Positions 7,350 to 12,604 are shown, counted from the first letter of the stretch. The stretch is 12,604 bases of DNA from Deltaproteobacteria bacterium (GCA_016194835.1 JACQAU010000223.1:1-12604); one strand, 5' to 3'. Made by a program: numbers and translations. The notes: a model not told the origin generated them from the letters alone.

Positions 7350-7386
7350 AAAAATTGGCTGGCCTAAATACATTAGGCAGCCAGCC
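7350..7386 (-). terminator. Hairpin and T-run terminator at the end of tumA
   Basis: On the minus strand, GGCTGG-CTG-CCTAA (7386-7373), a five-base loop and TTAGGCCAGCC (7367-7357) form a stem of 6 and 5 bp with a three-base bulge. AA and five T (7354-7350) follow. The tumA stop codon is inside the stem. This fits an intrinsic terminator for the tumE-tumA transcript. The homologous tumA remnant at 10462 keeps only the upstream arm; the downstream arm has decayed. Confidence 0.55.
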
Positions 7387-7515
7387 CAAGTTCAATACCA
7401 TTAAATTTTGCAACAGGTACAAGCATCTTTTTTGGTCCTGCTTCGCGTAGTTCTATGAATCCAAGATTTGAGAGAAATTTTACATCAGAGTAAACATTCT
7501 TAAAGTTTTTCTTCA
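7373..7515 (-). repeat. Direct repeat A1: tumA 3' end, shared with 10462-10604
   Basis: These 143 bp align without gaps to 10462-10604 in the same orientation, with about ten substitutions by eye. Homology stops sharply at the CTTCA ending at 7515. The copy here is inside the intact gene; the other is a fragment. Confidence 0.85.
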
Positions 7516-7738
7516 TAGATTTTGCAAGTGCCGAGATTGATTTAGGTTTGAGAGTAGGGATCAATACAAGAATCTGCAGTCGTGGTGGCGATAGAACTCG
7601 CCCGAGCACCTCCCAATTAGAAATACTTATTGTTTCTTCTCCAGGTTTAGTTTGAATTTTCCCTTTGAGAGCGGCCTCCCATCTTTCATTGGTTTTTTCT
7701 AAAATCTCAACAATAATTTTTACTTTTTTTAATTTCAT
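7373..7738 (-). CDS. Winged-helix antitoxin/regulator partner of TumE (HVO_A0114-like)
   Basis: A 121-residue protein with a C-terminal winged helix-turn-helix (about 46-115): a first helix at SPPRLQILVLIP, a recognition region around KSISALAKSMKKNFKNVYSDVKFLSNLGFIEL, and a wing at REAGPKKMLVPV. This resembles the HVO_A0114-type DNA-binding proteins that sit next to DUF6516/TumE toxins. Its ATG overlaps the upstream toxin stop as ATGA (7738-7735), with no separate Shine-Dalgarno, so it should be translationally coupled. The likely role is antitoxin and autorepressor, with the inverted repeat at 8037-8054 as a candidate operator. A 143-bp copy of its 3' end lies at 10462-10604. Family naming is from memory of motifs. 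Confidence 0.7.
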   Translation of the reverse strand: MKLKKVKIIVEILEKTNERWEAALKGKIQTKPGEETISISNWEVLGRVLSPPRLQILVLIPTLKPKSISALAKSMKKNFKNVYSDVKFLSNLGFIELREAGPKKMLVPVAKFNGIELGLAA

Positions 7739-8034
7739 GGTTCAAATCCAGCCTTTCTTGCAAACTCCCAAAAATCAGCCAGGAGAGATCTTTCGTTTCG
7801 ATATAAGTATGGCAATTCTCTATTTCCTAGGTGGAGATGGGATCCCTTGGGTTTGTGATTGTCAATGCCCAATAGAATGTGTCCGTCCGCTACTAAGAAG
7901 AGTGGATACTTTCGCCCTAGAGGATAATCTTTTGATCGTATTACCTTCCAAATTTTTAATTCAGCTATTGCAACATTACCGGTTGCTCGGTTATTCAGTA
8001 TATGTTTTTCGTGGAAAACACTTGTTGCCTTCAC
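7735..8034 (-). CDS. TumE / DUF6516-family toxin
   Basis: A small protein of the DUF6516 (TumE-type) toxin family. The key segment is IDNHKPKGSHLHLGNRELPY (57-76 counted from the GTG start), which carries the family's D-N, G, H-x-H-x-G and E-x-P-Y residues. Before it are the typical N-terminal KAT-FHEK and an ELKIWKV strand. The longer open frame begins with TTG at 8070, but that codon is the first triplet of a TTGACA -35 box, and the extra 12 residues do not fit the family, which usually starts close to this Lys-Ala. I therefore chose GTG at 8034 (99 aa). It overlaps the HTH antitoxin gene by 4 bp. The biochemical activity of the family is not something I can state from sequence. Confidence 0.7.
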   Translation of the reverse strand: MKATSVFHEKHILNNRATGNVAIAELKIWKVIRSKDYPLGRKYPLFLVADGHILLGIDNHKPKGSHLHLGNRELPYLYRNERSLLADFWEFARKAGFEP

Positions 8035-8070
8035 TATATGGTTATACAACCATAGACTGTGTTTTGTCAA
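8034..8070 (-). promoter_or_regulatory. Near-consensus promoter of tumE-tumA
   Basis: On the minus strand a perfect -35 TTGACA (8070-8065) is followed after 18 bp by -10 TATAAC (8046-8041). The expected transcription start, seven bases past the -10, is 8034, which is the G of the proposed GTG start codon. The transcript would therefore be leaderless, in keeping with the absence of any ribosome binding site before that codon. Confidence 0.65.
8037..8054. promoter_or_regulatory. Inverted-repeat operator candidate over the tumE -10 box
   Basis: TATGGTT at 8037-8043 and AACCATA at 8048-8054 are perfect 7-bp inverted arms around ATAC. The element covers the whole -10 hexamer and part of the spacer, the position expected for a repressor site. 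The winged-helix antitoxin encoded by the second gene is the obvious candidate ligand. Confidence 0.55.
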
Positions 8071-8077
8071 GTTCCAA

Positions 8078-8095
8078 CACCTGTTGATTTAGGTG
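8078..8095. repeat. Small inverted repeat between HEAT gene and tumE promoter
   Basis: CACCT (8078-8082) and AGGTG (8091-8095) are perfect 5-bp arms around an 8-base loop, just upstream of the tumE -35 box and downstream of the HEAT gene stop. It could be a weak terminator or a second regulatory site. There is no clear T-run, so this is a low-confidence call. Confidence 0.25.
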
Positions 8096-8115
8096 CATAT
8101 AGCGCAATATCTCGG

Positions 8116-8303
8116 ATTATTATTGACCTCTATCGCTTTCTTTCTGTGTTGGTTCAGCAGATCCTGCTTGTATAGTCGAGTTGCCACTGTCTTTTTGTTT
8201 TGCGGTAGTAGTAGAGCCTGGGTGTGCTGCTTCTATTTTGGCTAAGGCTTCTACAGCTACGTAGCGAACATATTGATCTTTATCTTTCAAGGCTTCAATG
8301 AGT
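8116..8303 (-). repeat. Direct repeat B1: HEAT gene 3' end, shared with about 11230-11411
   Basis: The last HEAT unit, the charged tail and a few bases beyond the stop are shared with the broken paralogue. The first 53 bp after 8117 differ at about three positions from 11231 onwards, with more divergence and short indels inward. Both copies lie immediately upstream of a TA pair on the minus strand. Confidence 0.75.
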
Positions 8304-9037
8304 GCAGGAACTGCTATTGGGCCTACTATTGTAATCAAGGCATCTCGAGCTGCTCTGCGAACAGAATAATCTTCATGTTTCAAAACTTCAGTGAGTGCAG
8401 GAATTGCTGCTGGGCTTTCTATTTCACCCAAGGCTTTTGCAGCTGCTCTGCAAACAGTATACTCTTCATCTTTCAAGACTGTAGTAAATGCAAGAATAGC
8501 AGGTGTAGCGTCCACACCAATCTTGTTTGCTATGTGAATAGCATCAAGCATCGAAGGTGAGTCAAAATTTTCATCTTTAAACATATGATTCAGCACAGAA
8601 ATAGCTTTTTGAGAAGTAGGATATGGATTGTCTTTATTGTTAAAAATTTTATTATTGCTATACATTTTATTAAGATTGCGAAATAAACTATCTCTTTCCG
8701 TTGAAACATCTTGATTATTATCCTTACTATTATAATCCTCATCTAAAACATCCCAAAAGAGCAAAGCTACTTTTGAGAGTAGTTTTGCATCAGTGATCGT
8801 AGCAAGTTCTCCAATAGCATGTAAACGGTCATTACTTGTAAACTGCACACGATTTTCGGTGCTCCACTTATGTTGTAAGTTTTGTGTGCTTGGTAATTCT
8901 TCTTCTTTATCTAATTTGCTGACTGTAGTCGGGTTTGTATTTTTAACACTCAGAACATCTATGAATTTCTTTTCTGCCTGTAAAAACTTTGACCATAAAT
9001 CATATTTTTCTTTGTCATTGAGAGAAAAATATTCTGC
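8120..9037 (-). pseudogene. HEAT-repeat protein, open frame lacking a start codon
   Basis: The GTG at 8848 gives 242 aa, but the frame is open for another 63 codons upstream to a TAA at 9040-9038. That extension reads like ordinary protein (for example LNDKEKYDLWSKFLQAEKKF), so coding sequence appears to run into the stop with no ATG, GTG or TTG on the way. The gene has probably lost its 5' end. Counting from the GTG, an alpha-helical region is followed by three HEAT/PBS-lyase-like units of about 31 residues (113-145, 146-176, 177-207), visible as a 93-bp periodicity in the DNA, then a charged low-complexity tail (208-242). HEAT repeats are protein-binding scaffolds. No signal peptide is visible in what remains. 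A shorter product from GTG 8848 is possible, but no good ribosome binding site supports it. A paralogous tail is at 11234-11512. Confidence 0.65.
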
Positions 9038-9137
9038 TTATGATTAACACATAAAGCAGGTCTAAGATTTGTATTTCAGCGATAGGTTGACATATCCAAT
9101 CTATCATGGCAATATACAATATGAAGGTAAGATAGGA

Positions 9138-9689
9138 ATGGGCATACAAGTTAAGAAGGCAATTCAAGAACTCGATCGGGCATTACTACAGGAGCAATGC
9201 TCCATAGAAATTTACATTTGCGGCGGTGCCGCCCTTACCCTTTTGGGAATAAGCACTCGCGAGACTGGTGATGTTGACATGGTGGCCAAGGTTGTGGAAC
9301 CAGCACTGTATCAAGCCAGCAAACAAGTTTCAAAAAAACTAGACTACCCTGATGGTTGGCTCAATAACAAAGTAAATCCTATTATTGAGCAATTACCGGC
9401 TAATTGGCAGAAGACTGCAACGAAGGTGTTTGAAGGTAAAAGCCTGACTGTCTATTCGCTCAGTCGTCAAAACCTCATTAACTTGAAGCTCCATGCCTGC
9501 GTGGAGCTTCGCGCATTCGATTATCTTGATTTATTAGCTTTGGCCCCAAAACTAGCAGAATTGAAAAAAGCTCGTCGCTACTGTCTTAAGCAAAAAAAAA
9601 TAGACTCATCCAAAGGCGAGTCCAAAGACAGTTATAAAATATGGGTTAATGGCTTTATTAATCTCTTAAAAAAGGAACTAGAGTTATGA
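9138..9689 (+). CDS. DUF6036-like nucleotidyltransferase, putative TA component
   Basis: A 183-residue protein with a nucleotidyltransferase-fold N-terminus: CGGAALTLLGISTRETGDVD carries the GG turn (29-30) and the DxD metal-binding pair (D45 and D47). This resembles the DUF6036 family, distantly related to AbiEii and MNT antitoxins. I chose the ATG at 9138 over the TTG at 9069 because AAGG lies 10 bp upstream (9124-9127) and the family motif normally begins about 25 residues after the start. The C-terminal half is mostly helical and Lys-rich near 140-155. It overlaps the next gene by 4 bp (ATGA), so the two are an operon. Base composition is visibly more GC-rich than neighbouring genes, suggesting separate acquisition. 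Substrate and activity are unknown. Confidence 0.7.
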   Translation: MGIQVKKAIQELDRALLQEQCSIEIYICGGAALTLLGISTRETGDVDMVAKVVEPALYQASKQVSKKLDYPDGWLNNKVNPIIEQLPANWQKTATKVFEGKSLTVYSLSRQNLINLKLHACVELRAFDYLDLLALAPKLAELKKARRYCLKQKKIDSSKGESKDSYKIWVNGFINLLKKELEL

Positions 9690-10369
9690 CTACAAATGGT
9701 CCAGGCTCCCTTCTCGCGGATCTTAGGTCCATCGGAATTTTCTTTGCCGAAAAACCAAGCAAAGACGCTAATCCAGAAGAAGTATTGATCGCTAGTCTCG
9801 GAGTGCTGGCGCAGGATGCAAAGCTTTTGTATTTAGTGGCAAATTGGATGAGCGTTTACGCCGATTTAATTCATACAGAACGGCTTCTGTTTCTTATAAA
9901 AAATAGCCCCATTCCCTTGACTTCACTCTTGTTGCTCGCTGGGCTATGTCGTCACGCATCGAAGGAAGCAAAAAAGCTTCGTCTAGTTTGCCGTAAGGTT
10001 AAGGAACAAACGAAAAAAATCAAAAAACTCAAAAAATCGTCTGTGGCCGAATATATGGAGCTTCCTGTTAAGATGGGACAGTGTCAGACCAATCCTGACT
10101 TTAAAGAATTTGGCATAATGATCCCGCCCATTGTTGATCTTCAGGACAAGATTTTGTCTGTTGATGTGACTGCAAAAACAAATTTACACATTAGAATGCG
10201 CGTTCTTTTTGGGGCATCCTGGCGGGCAGAGATCGCCGCTTATTTGCTCCAAAATAGTGAAACTACCTTTTATCGTCTCAGAAAGGATCTGGGATGTACG
10301 AATGAAACAGCCTTGCGTATTGGCAAGCAGCTCCGTATGATCCATGCATCAGGCAAACCCTTATGGTAG
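9686..10369 (+). CDS. Uncharacterised protein with C-terminal winged helix, partner of the nucleotidyltransferase
   Basis: I do not recognise a named family for the full 227 aa. Visible parts are a mostly helical N-terminal half (about 30-120, with a hydrophobic helix at LTSLLLLAGLC, 78-88, and a very Lys-rich helix at 95-118), a short beta-like segment (140-152), and a C-terminal region (about 168-220) that looks like a winged helix-turn-helix: MRVLFGASWRAEIAAYLLQN, a FYRLRKDLGCTNETALRIGK recognition pair, then an abrupt end. Proteins with this C-terminal pattern often sit beside DUF6036-type nucleotidyltransferases. The ATG overlaps the nucleotidyltransferase stop by 4 bp. A DNA-binding antitoxin or regulator role is inferred from layout, as in AbiE pairs. 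It shares the higher GC of its partner. The protein stops soon after the presumed last helix, so a slight C-terminal truncation is possible. Confidence 0.6.
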   Translation: MTTNGPGSLLADLRSIGIFFAEKPSKDANPEEVLIASLGVLAQDAKLLYLVANWMSVYADLIHTERLLFLIKNSPIPLTSLLLLAGLCRHASKEAKKLRLVCRKVKEQTKKIKKLKKSSVAEYMELPVKMGQCQTNPDFKEFGIMIPPIVDLQDKILSVDVTAKTNLHIRMRVLFGASWRAEIAAYLLQNSETTFYRLRKDLGCTNETALRIGKQLRMIHASGKPLW

Positions 10370-10461
10370 TGCTCGAAGATATGTTTTTAGAAAGTGAGTT
10401 GAAGTATTAGCAGCATAATATTTGATTATTCACCTTTTGAAGAATTGGCCAGATAAATAAA

Positions 10462-10604
10462 TTAGGCAGCCAGCCCAAGTTCAATACCGTTAAATTTTGC
10501 TACAGGTACAAGTATTTTTTTTGGTCCTGTTTCACGTAGTTCTATGAATCCAAGATTTGAGAGAAATTTTACATCTGAGTAAATATTCTTAAAATTTTTC
10601 TTCA
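10462..10604 (-). pseudogene. Fragment of a tumA-like winged-helix gene
   Basis: The minus strand keeps an open frame from KKNFKNIYSDVKFLSNLGF to VAKFNGIELGLAA and a stop, almost identical to the last 46 or so residues of the gene at 7373-7738. The match is 143 bp without gaps and breaks off at 10604, where an in-frame TAA and unrelated sequence begin, 11 bp before the brnA stop. The toxin and the first helices are missing. The flank from 10370 to 10461 holds no gene; a decayed version of the tumA terminator's downstream arm is near 10444-10455. Confidence 0.85.
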
Positions 10605-10615
10605 GTTACAGCAGA

Positions 10616-10870
10616 TTATAAAGTTTGTTTTTTTAGGCGTTGAAAGCCCTCAATAATAAACATTCTCATTAGGATTTGATAGGGAATACCTCTATGGTTA
10701 GCTTCTGTTTTTAACTCTTTAACAAAACGAGGATCGAGTGCAATAGAAGTTGGAATTTTTTTAGGCTCGTTGTTTTTTATTCTTACTTTTTTTAGGCCTT
10801 CTTTGATAGCTTTCCAATCTGCTTCAAAAGATTTATCATATCCTTTTTCATTTTTTACGTAACGAGACAT
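10616..10870 (-). CDS. brnA: BrnA-like / CopG-type antitoxin
   Basis: The 84-residue antitoxin of a BrnT/BrnA-type II TA pair. The C-terminal half is a ribbon-helix-helix: a strand at PTSIALDPRFV (about 41-51) followed by helices at KELKTEANHRG and PYQILMRMFIIEGFQRL, the pattern of CopG/BrnA DNA-binding domains. The N-terminal half is charged and should wrap the toxin. The ATG at 10870 lies inside the end of the toxin gene (23-bp overlap), with AAAGGA at 10882-10877 six bases upstream as ribosome binding site. It should neutralise BrnT and repress the operon. A damaged copy of its middle part is at 7250-7345. Confidence 0.8.
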   Translation of the reverse strand: MSRYVKNEKGYDKSFEADWKAIKEGLKKVRIKNNEPKKIPTSIALDPRFVKELKTEANHRGIPYQILMRMFIIEGFQRLKKQTL

Positions 10871-11192
10871 AATGCATCCTTTCCTTAAGACTCATGGCTC
10901 TAATAGAAATAATCCTAATCATACCTGTCCTTGTTGTAAAAACAGCAGACAACATCTTTCCATCTAATGTTATTCCCAAAACACCAAACCGTGGCTCATT
11001 TGATTTTGGACTAATTTGAATACCTAAAGGAACCATGCATCCAATATTTTTAAAAATCTGCTCTGCTTCAGGAATGGCAATTCGATGTTTCAAATAGTTT
11101 TTTGTAGCATTGCCATCATCCCAATCAAAAATAAAGTCCTCTTGGGAGTATAACCACTCTATGAGCCATTCTACATATTCAAATTGAGCCAT
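10848..11192 (-). CDS. brnT: BrnT-family ribonuclease toxin
   Basis: BrnT toxins are small RelE-fold ribonucleases that block translation. The 114 residues contain the family core: FDWDDGNATKNYLKHRI (about 22-38), PEAEQIF, then EPRFGVLGITLDGKMLSAVFT and RTGMIRIISIRAMSLKERMHY (about 67-109), the strand pattern and conserved Arg and Tyr region typical of BrnT. An extra N-terminal segment of about 20 residues (MAQFEYVEWLIEWLYSQEDF) precedes the usual start. ATG 11192 has no ribosome binding site, and a 6-bp inverted repeat lies 5 bp upstream, so start and promoter are close together as in tumE. It overlaps brnA. The intact frame suggests a working toxin. Confidence 0.82.
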   Translation of the reverse strand: MAQFEYVEWLIEWLYSQEDFIFDWDDGNATKNYLKHRIAIPEAEQIFKNIGCMVPLGIQISPKSNEPRFGVLGITLDGKMLSAVFTTRTGMIRIISIRAMSLKERMHYVSLRKK

Positions 11193-11197
11193 TTTAG

Positions 11198-11214
11198 ATA
11201 GTGTGTGCCACTAT
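11198..11214. promoter_or_regulatory. Inverted-repeat operator candidate upstream of brnT
   Basis: ATAGTG (11198-11203) and CACTAT (11209-11214) are perfect 6-bp arms around TGTGC. The element ends 5 bp before the brnT ATG. Ribbon-helix-helix antitoxins bind short inverted repeats near their own promoters, so BrnA is the likely ligand. I see no convincing -35/-10 pair. Confidence 0.45.
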
Positions 11215-11229
11215 TTAAAATATTGCAAG

Positions 11230-11411
11230 ATTATTATTGATCTCTATCGTTTGCTTTCTGTGTTGGTTCAGCAGATCCTGCTTTTAAAGTCTCTGCGTTA
11301 CTGCTGTCTTTTTGTTTTGAGGTAGTAGAGCCAGGATGTGCTGCTTCTATTTTGGCTAAGGTTTTTTCAGCAAATTGACTAACGTTTCCATCTTGATCTT
11401 TCAAAGCTTCA
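11230..11411 (-). repeat. Direct repeat B2: HEAT gene 3' end, shared with about 8116-8303
   Basis: Second copy of the HEAT tail, including the sequence around the stop codon. It covers the segment from LSEALKDQDGNV to the terminal NDRDQ. Similarity reaches a few bases past the stop and is lost where the brnT promoter region begins. Confidence 0.75.
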
Positions 11412-11512
11412 GAGAGTGAGAGTACCTTTGGGATCGATACCAGCCTTGGGACTACCACCCAAGCCTCTAGATATTGCTCCTGCAAGATTTTAAAAAACAG
11501 CTCCAAACCCAA
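11234..11512 (-). pseudogene. Truncated, probably frameshifted HEAT-repeat paralogue
   Basis: The last 60 residues (ALKDQDGNVSQFAEKTLAKI, then AAHPGSTTSKQKDSSN and a tail ending SAEPTQKANDRDQ) match the end of the HEAT gene at 8120. The first 31 residues of this frame do not look like a HEAT unit. In a neighbouring frame, 11489-11412 is open for 26 codons and reads NLAGAISRGLGGSPKAGIDP, more like ordinary protein. It ends in TGA exactly where the tail homology begins, and starts after an A/T run with an in-frame TAA. Small indels appear to have broken the original gene. Only about one HEAT unit is left. It sits upstream of brnT just as the other HEAT gene sits upstream of tumE. Confidence 0.7.
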
Positions 11513-11530
11513 ATATGTGCTTTGTTTTTC

Positions 11531-12373
11531 TTATTCTCTTGGTAACTCCATTTTTTTCCAAAAAGCATATAACTTTTTATATGCCTCTGTTACAGAAAGA
11601 TTTAAGTCACACTGCTCAGCCAGAACAGCAAAAGGAGCTTCCCACTCCTTGGGTGGAGGTAAAATTTCAATGGGCAATTTATGAGTAGATCGTCTTTTAA
11701 AAGTTTTATAAATAGCTATTTGTAATAGATTTGCTTTAGTTTTTTTTCCCTGAATCAGAAGAACCAAATCAATTAGATCTTTCACTCGTGAATTGATGCC
11801 CTCCTTTCTGGGTAGGGTATAAGCATGTAATTTTTCGGCAAAGTGTTGTTCAACGCTAATCAATGGAATTTTTTTTGTACCTATCCCAGCGAATTCTAAC
11901 CAATTTCGCAATTCTATTTCTTCGTGAGGCTCAATTCAAACATCTCCAACTCCTATATCGAGATGGAACTTTATAAAAATTTTTCCATCAATACTAGTTT
12001 CAACAGGGAATCTCCCTCCACCATAAGGAGCTGCATCTAAATCTAAAACAGGTAAGCCTATTGTATATTCAAAAAAATCCTTCAGATCCAATGTCGCTTT
12101 TTCTTGTAGTTTTTCAAAAATAAGTTTGCTTTGTTCTTTTCCTACTGAGGCATGAAATATTTTTATTTCTTTTAAAGCTAGATCGATATCCTTAGTTGCT
12201 CTAGATTTCTGAATACGAAGTTCTAAAGCATGTCCTCCCTTCAAAACCCAAGGTATCTCTTTTCCAGAAAACAAACGACAAAGAAGTCTATCTAATGCTA
12301 CTTGTTTTTGTAAGCGCTGCATGCTTACTCCTTCATTCTTGGCTATGATCTTAATTCTAGTGAGCAAGGCCAT
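11531..12373 (-). pseudogene. abiEii: AbiEii-type nucleotidyltransferase toxin gene with in-frame TGA
   Basis: AbiEii is the toxin of the type IV AbiE system, a nucleotidyltransferase-fold protein. Residues 1-145 carry the N-terminal signature WVLKGGHALELR with GG at 46-47, RATKDIDL with D62 and D64, and FHLDIGVGD with D139. A TGA at 11938-11936 then stops the frame. The same frame goes on for 8 codons and 126 more residues with the C-terminal family motifs (VEQHFAEKLHAY and SRVKDLIDLVLL). Without the TGA the product would be about 280 aa, the normal family size. There is no frameshift: one nonsense codon separates the halves. The TTG at 11911 that could start the second half has no ribosome binding site. 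TGA is a normal stop elsewhere here, so recoding is unlikely. The upstream abiEi frame overlaps by 31 bp. Confidence 0.8.
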
Positions 12374-12604
12374 TCTAAAACTACTTGGAGAGGAATATGC
12401 TTTTTTCGTTTTAATCTCAAATATTTTTTCACTTTTGGGTTATTATTAAGTTGTTTTTGAGTAATCAATCCTCTGGTATGGGCTTGGTTAACTGCTTCTC
12501 TGATCAAATCGATGGATAGTTTTCCTTCAGAAATGATATCAGTAAGTGTTTTAAATGGTGTTGTAATTTTCATTCCTAAAAAAAGTTTTATTTCTTCTTT
12601 TTGC
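12343..12604 (-). CDS. abiEi: AbiEi-type antitoxin, C-terminal part (runs off the window)
   Basis: The frame is open to the window end, so the true start is outside. The ATG at 12573 is probably internal, because the residues before it (KEEIKLFLG) continue naturally into MKITTPFKTLTDII. That segment is the transition found in AbiEi-like antitoxins between the DNA-binding N-terminus and the C-terminal toxin-binding domain ('TTPxRTLxDLI'), followed by helices such as REAVNQAHTRGLITQKQL. It overlaps abiEii by 31 bp, the usual antitoxin-then-toxin order for AbiE. The antitoxin side appears open while the toxin is interrupted, a common outcome of TA decay. Only about 86 codons are visible. Confidence 0.65.
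   Translation of the reverse strand, partial: QKEEIKLFLGMKITTPFKTLTDIISEGKLSIDLIREAVNQAHTRGLITQKQLNNNPKVKKYLRLKRKKHIPLQVVLEWPCSLELRS

Noticed and set aside
8035..8070. TTG at 8070 as the start of the TumE toxin
   Set aside because: The TTG is part of a perfect TTGACA -35 box and the -10 follows it, so a transcript from this promoter would not contain the codon.
7665..8087. 140-aa plus-strand open frame opposite tumE
   Set aside because: Antisense to tumE/tumA, which have family motifs, a coupled ATGA junction and a promoter.
8273..8560. 93-bp periodic repeats that could suggest a CRISPR-like array
   Set aside because: The period equals 31 codons and the repeats encode HEAT units in frame. 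There are no conserved short repeats with unique spacers.
9069..9137. TTG start at 9069 for the DUF6036-like gene
   Set aside because: No ribosome binding site, and the N-terminal extension is unlike the family. ATG 9138 has AAGG upstream.
11936..11938. TGA read as an amino acid (alternative genetic code)
   Set aside because: TGG is used for Trp in rodZ and elsewhere, and TGA ends tumE and the nucleotidyltransferase gene at 9689, so the code is standard.

Overview
The window comes from an AT-rich, two-membrane (diderm) bacterium. The evidence is an LPS-export permease of the LptF/LptG family, a polyprenyl-phosphate sugar-1-phosphate transferase, a RodZ-type morphogenesis protein and a PilF-like TPR lipoprotein. 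TGG encodes Trp and TGA is used as a normal stop, so the genetic code is standard. I cannot name the species. An uncultivated Gram-negative lineage is likely, and the Bdellovibrionota or another deeply branching diderm are possible, but this is a guess.

Region 1, about 1-6400, is ordinary core genome. On the minus strand, pepA (M17 leucyl aminopeptidase) is followed by asnS (asparaginyl-tRNA synthetase, cut by the window edge). The asnS ribosome binding site overlaps the pepA stop. Diverging from them on the plus strand are a WcaJ-like sugar transferase and an LptF/G permease, both cell-envelope genes. They meet a convergent minus-strand pair, a pilF-like lipoprotein gene followed by rodZ, in the order familiar from proteobacterial pilF-rodZ loci. 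The 190-bp gap between the converging genes holds an AT-rich stretch, a long-spaced inverted repeat and two perfect DnaA boxes (TGTGGATAA) 22 bp apart.

Region 2, about 6500-12604, is an accessory island made almost entirely of toxin-antitoxin (TA)-type modules and their wreckage. In order they are: (a) a type VII-like MntA/HepT pair, plus strand; (b) a brnA antitoxin remnant; (c) a TumE/TumA-type pair, minus strand, with a near-consensus promoter whose -10 lies inside a 7-bp inverted repeat and whose predicted +1 is the GTG start codon; (d) a HEAT-repeat gene with no start codon; (e) a DUF6036-like nucleotidyltransferase plus a C-terminal winged-helix protein, plus strand and visibly richer in GC than its neighbours; (f) a tumA remnant; (g) a BrnT/BrnA pair, minus strand; (h) a second, broken HEAT-repeat fragment with the same C-terminal tail; (i) an AbiEi/AbiEii pair whose toxin gene carries an in-frame TGA.

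The strongest pattern is a reciprocal one. Two units each read HEAT gene, intact TA pair, remnant of the other unit's antitoxin. HEAT1-tumEA is followed by a brnA scar, and HEAT2-brnTA is followed by a tumA scar. This suggests a TA exchange site directly downstream of the HEAT gene. Three unrelated nucleotidyltransferase-fold systems (MntA, DUF6036 and AbiEii) lie within 6 kb. No transposase, integrase, CRISPR array, tRNA or rRNA was seen.
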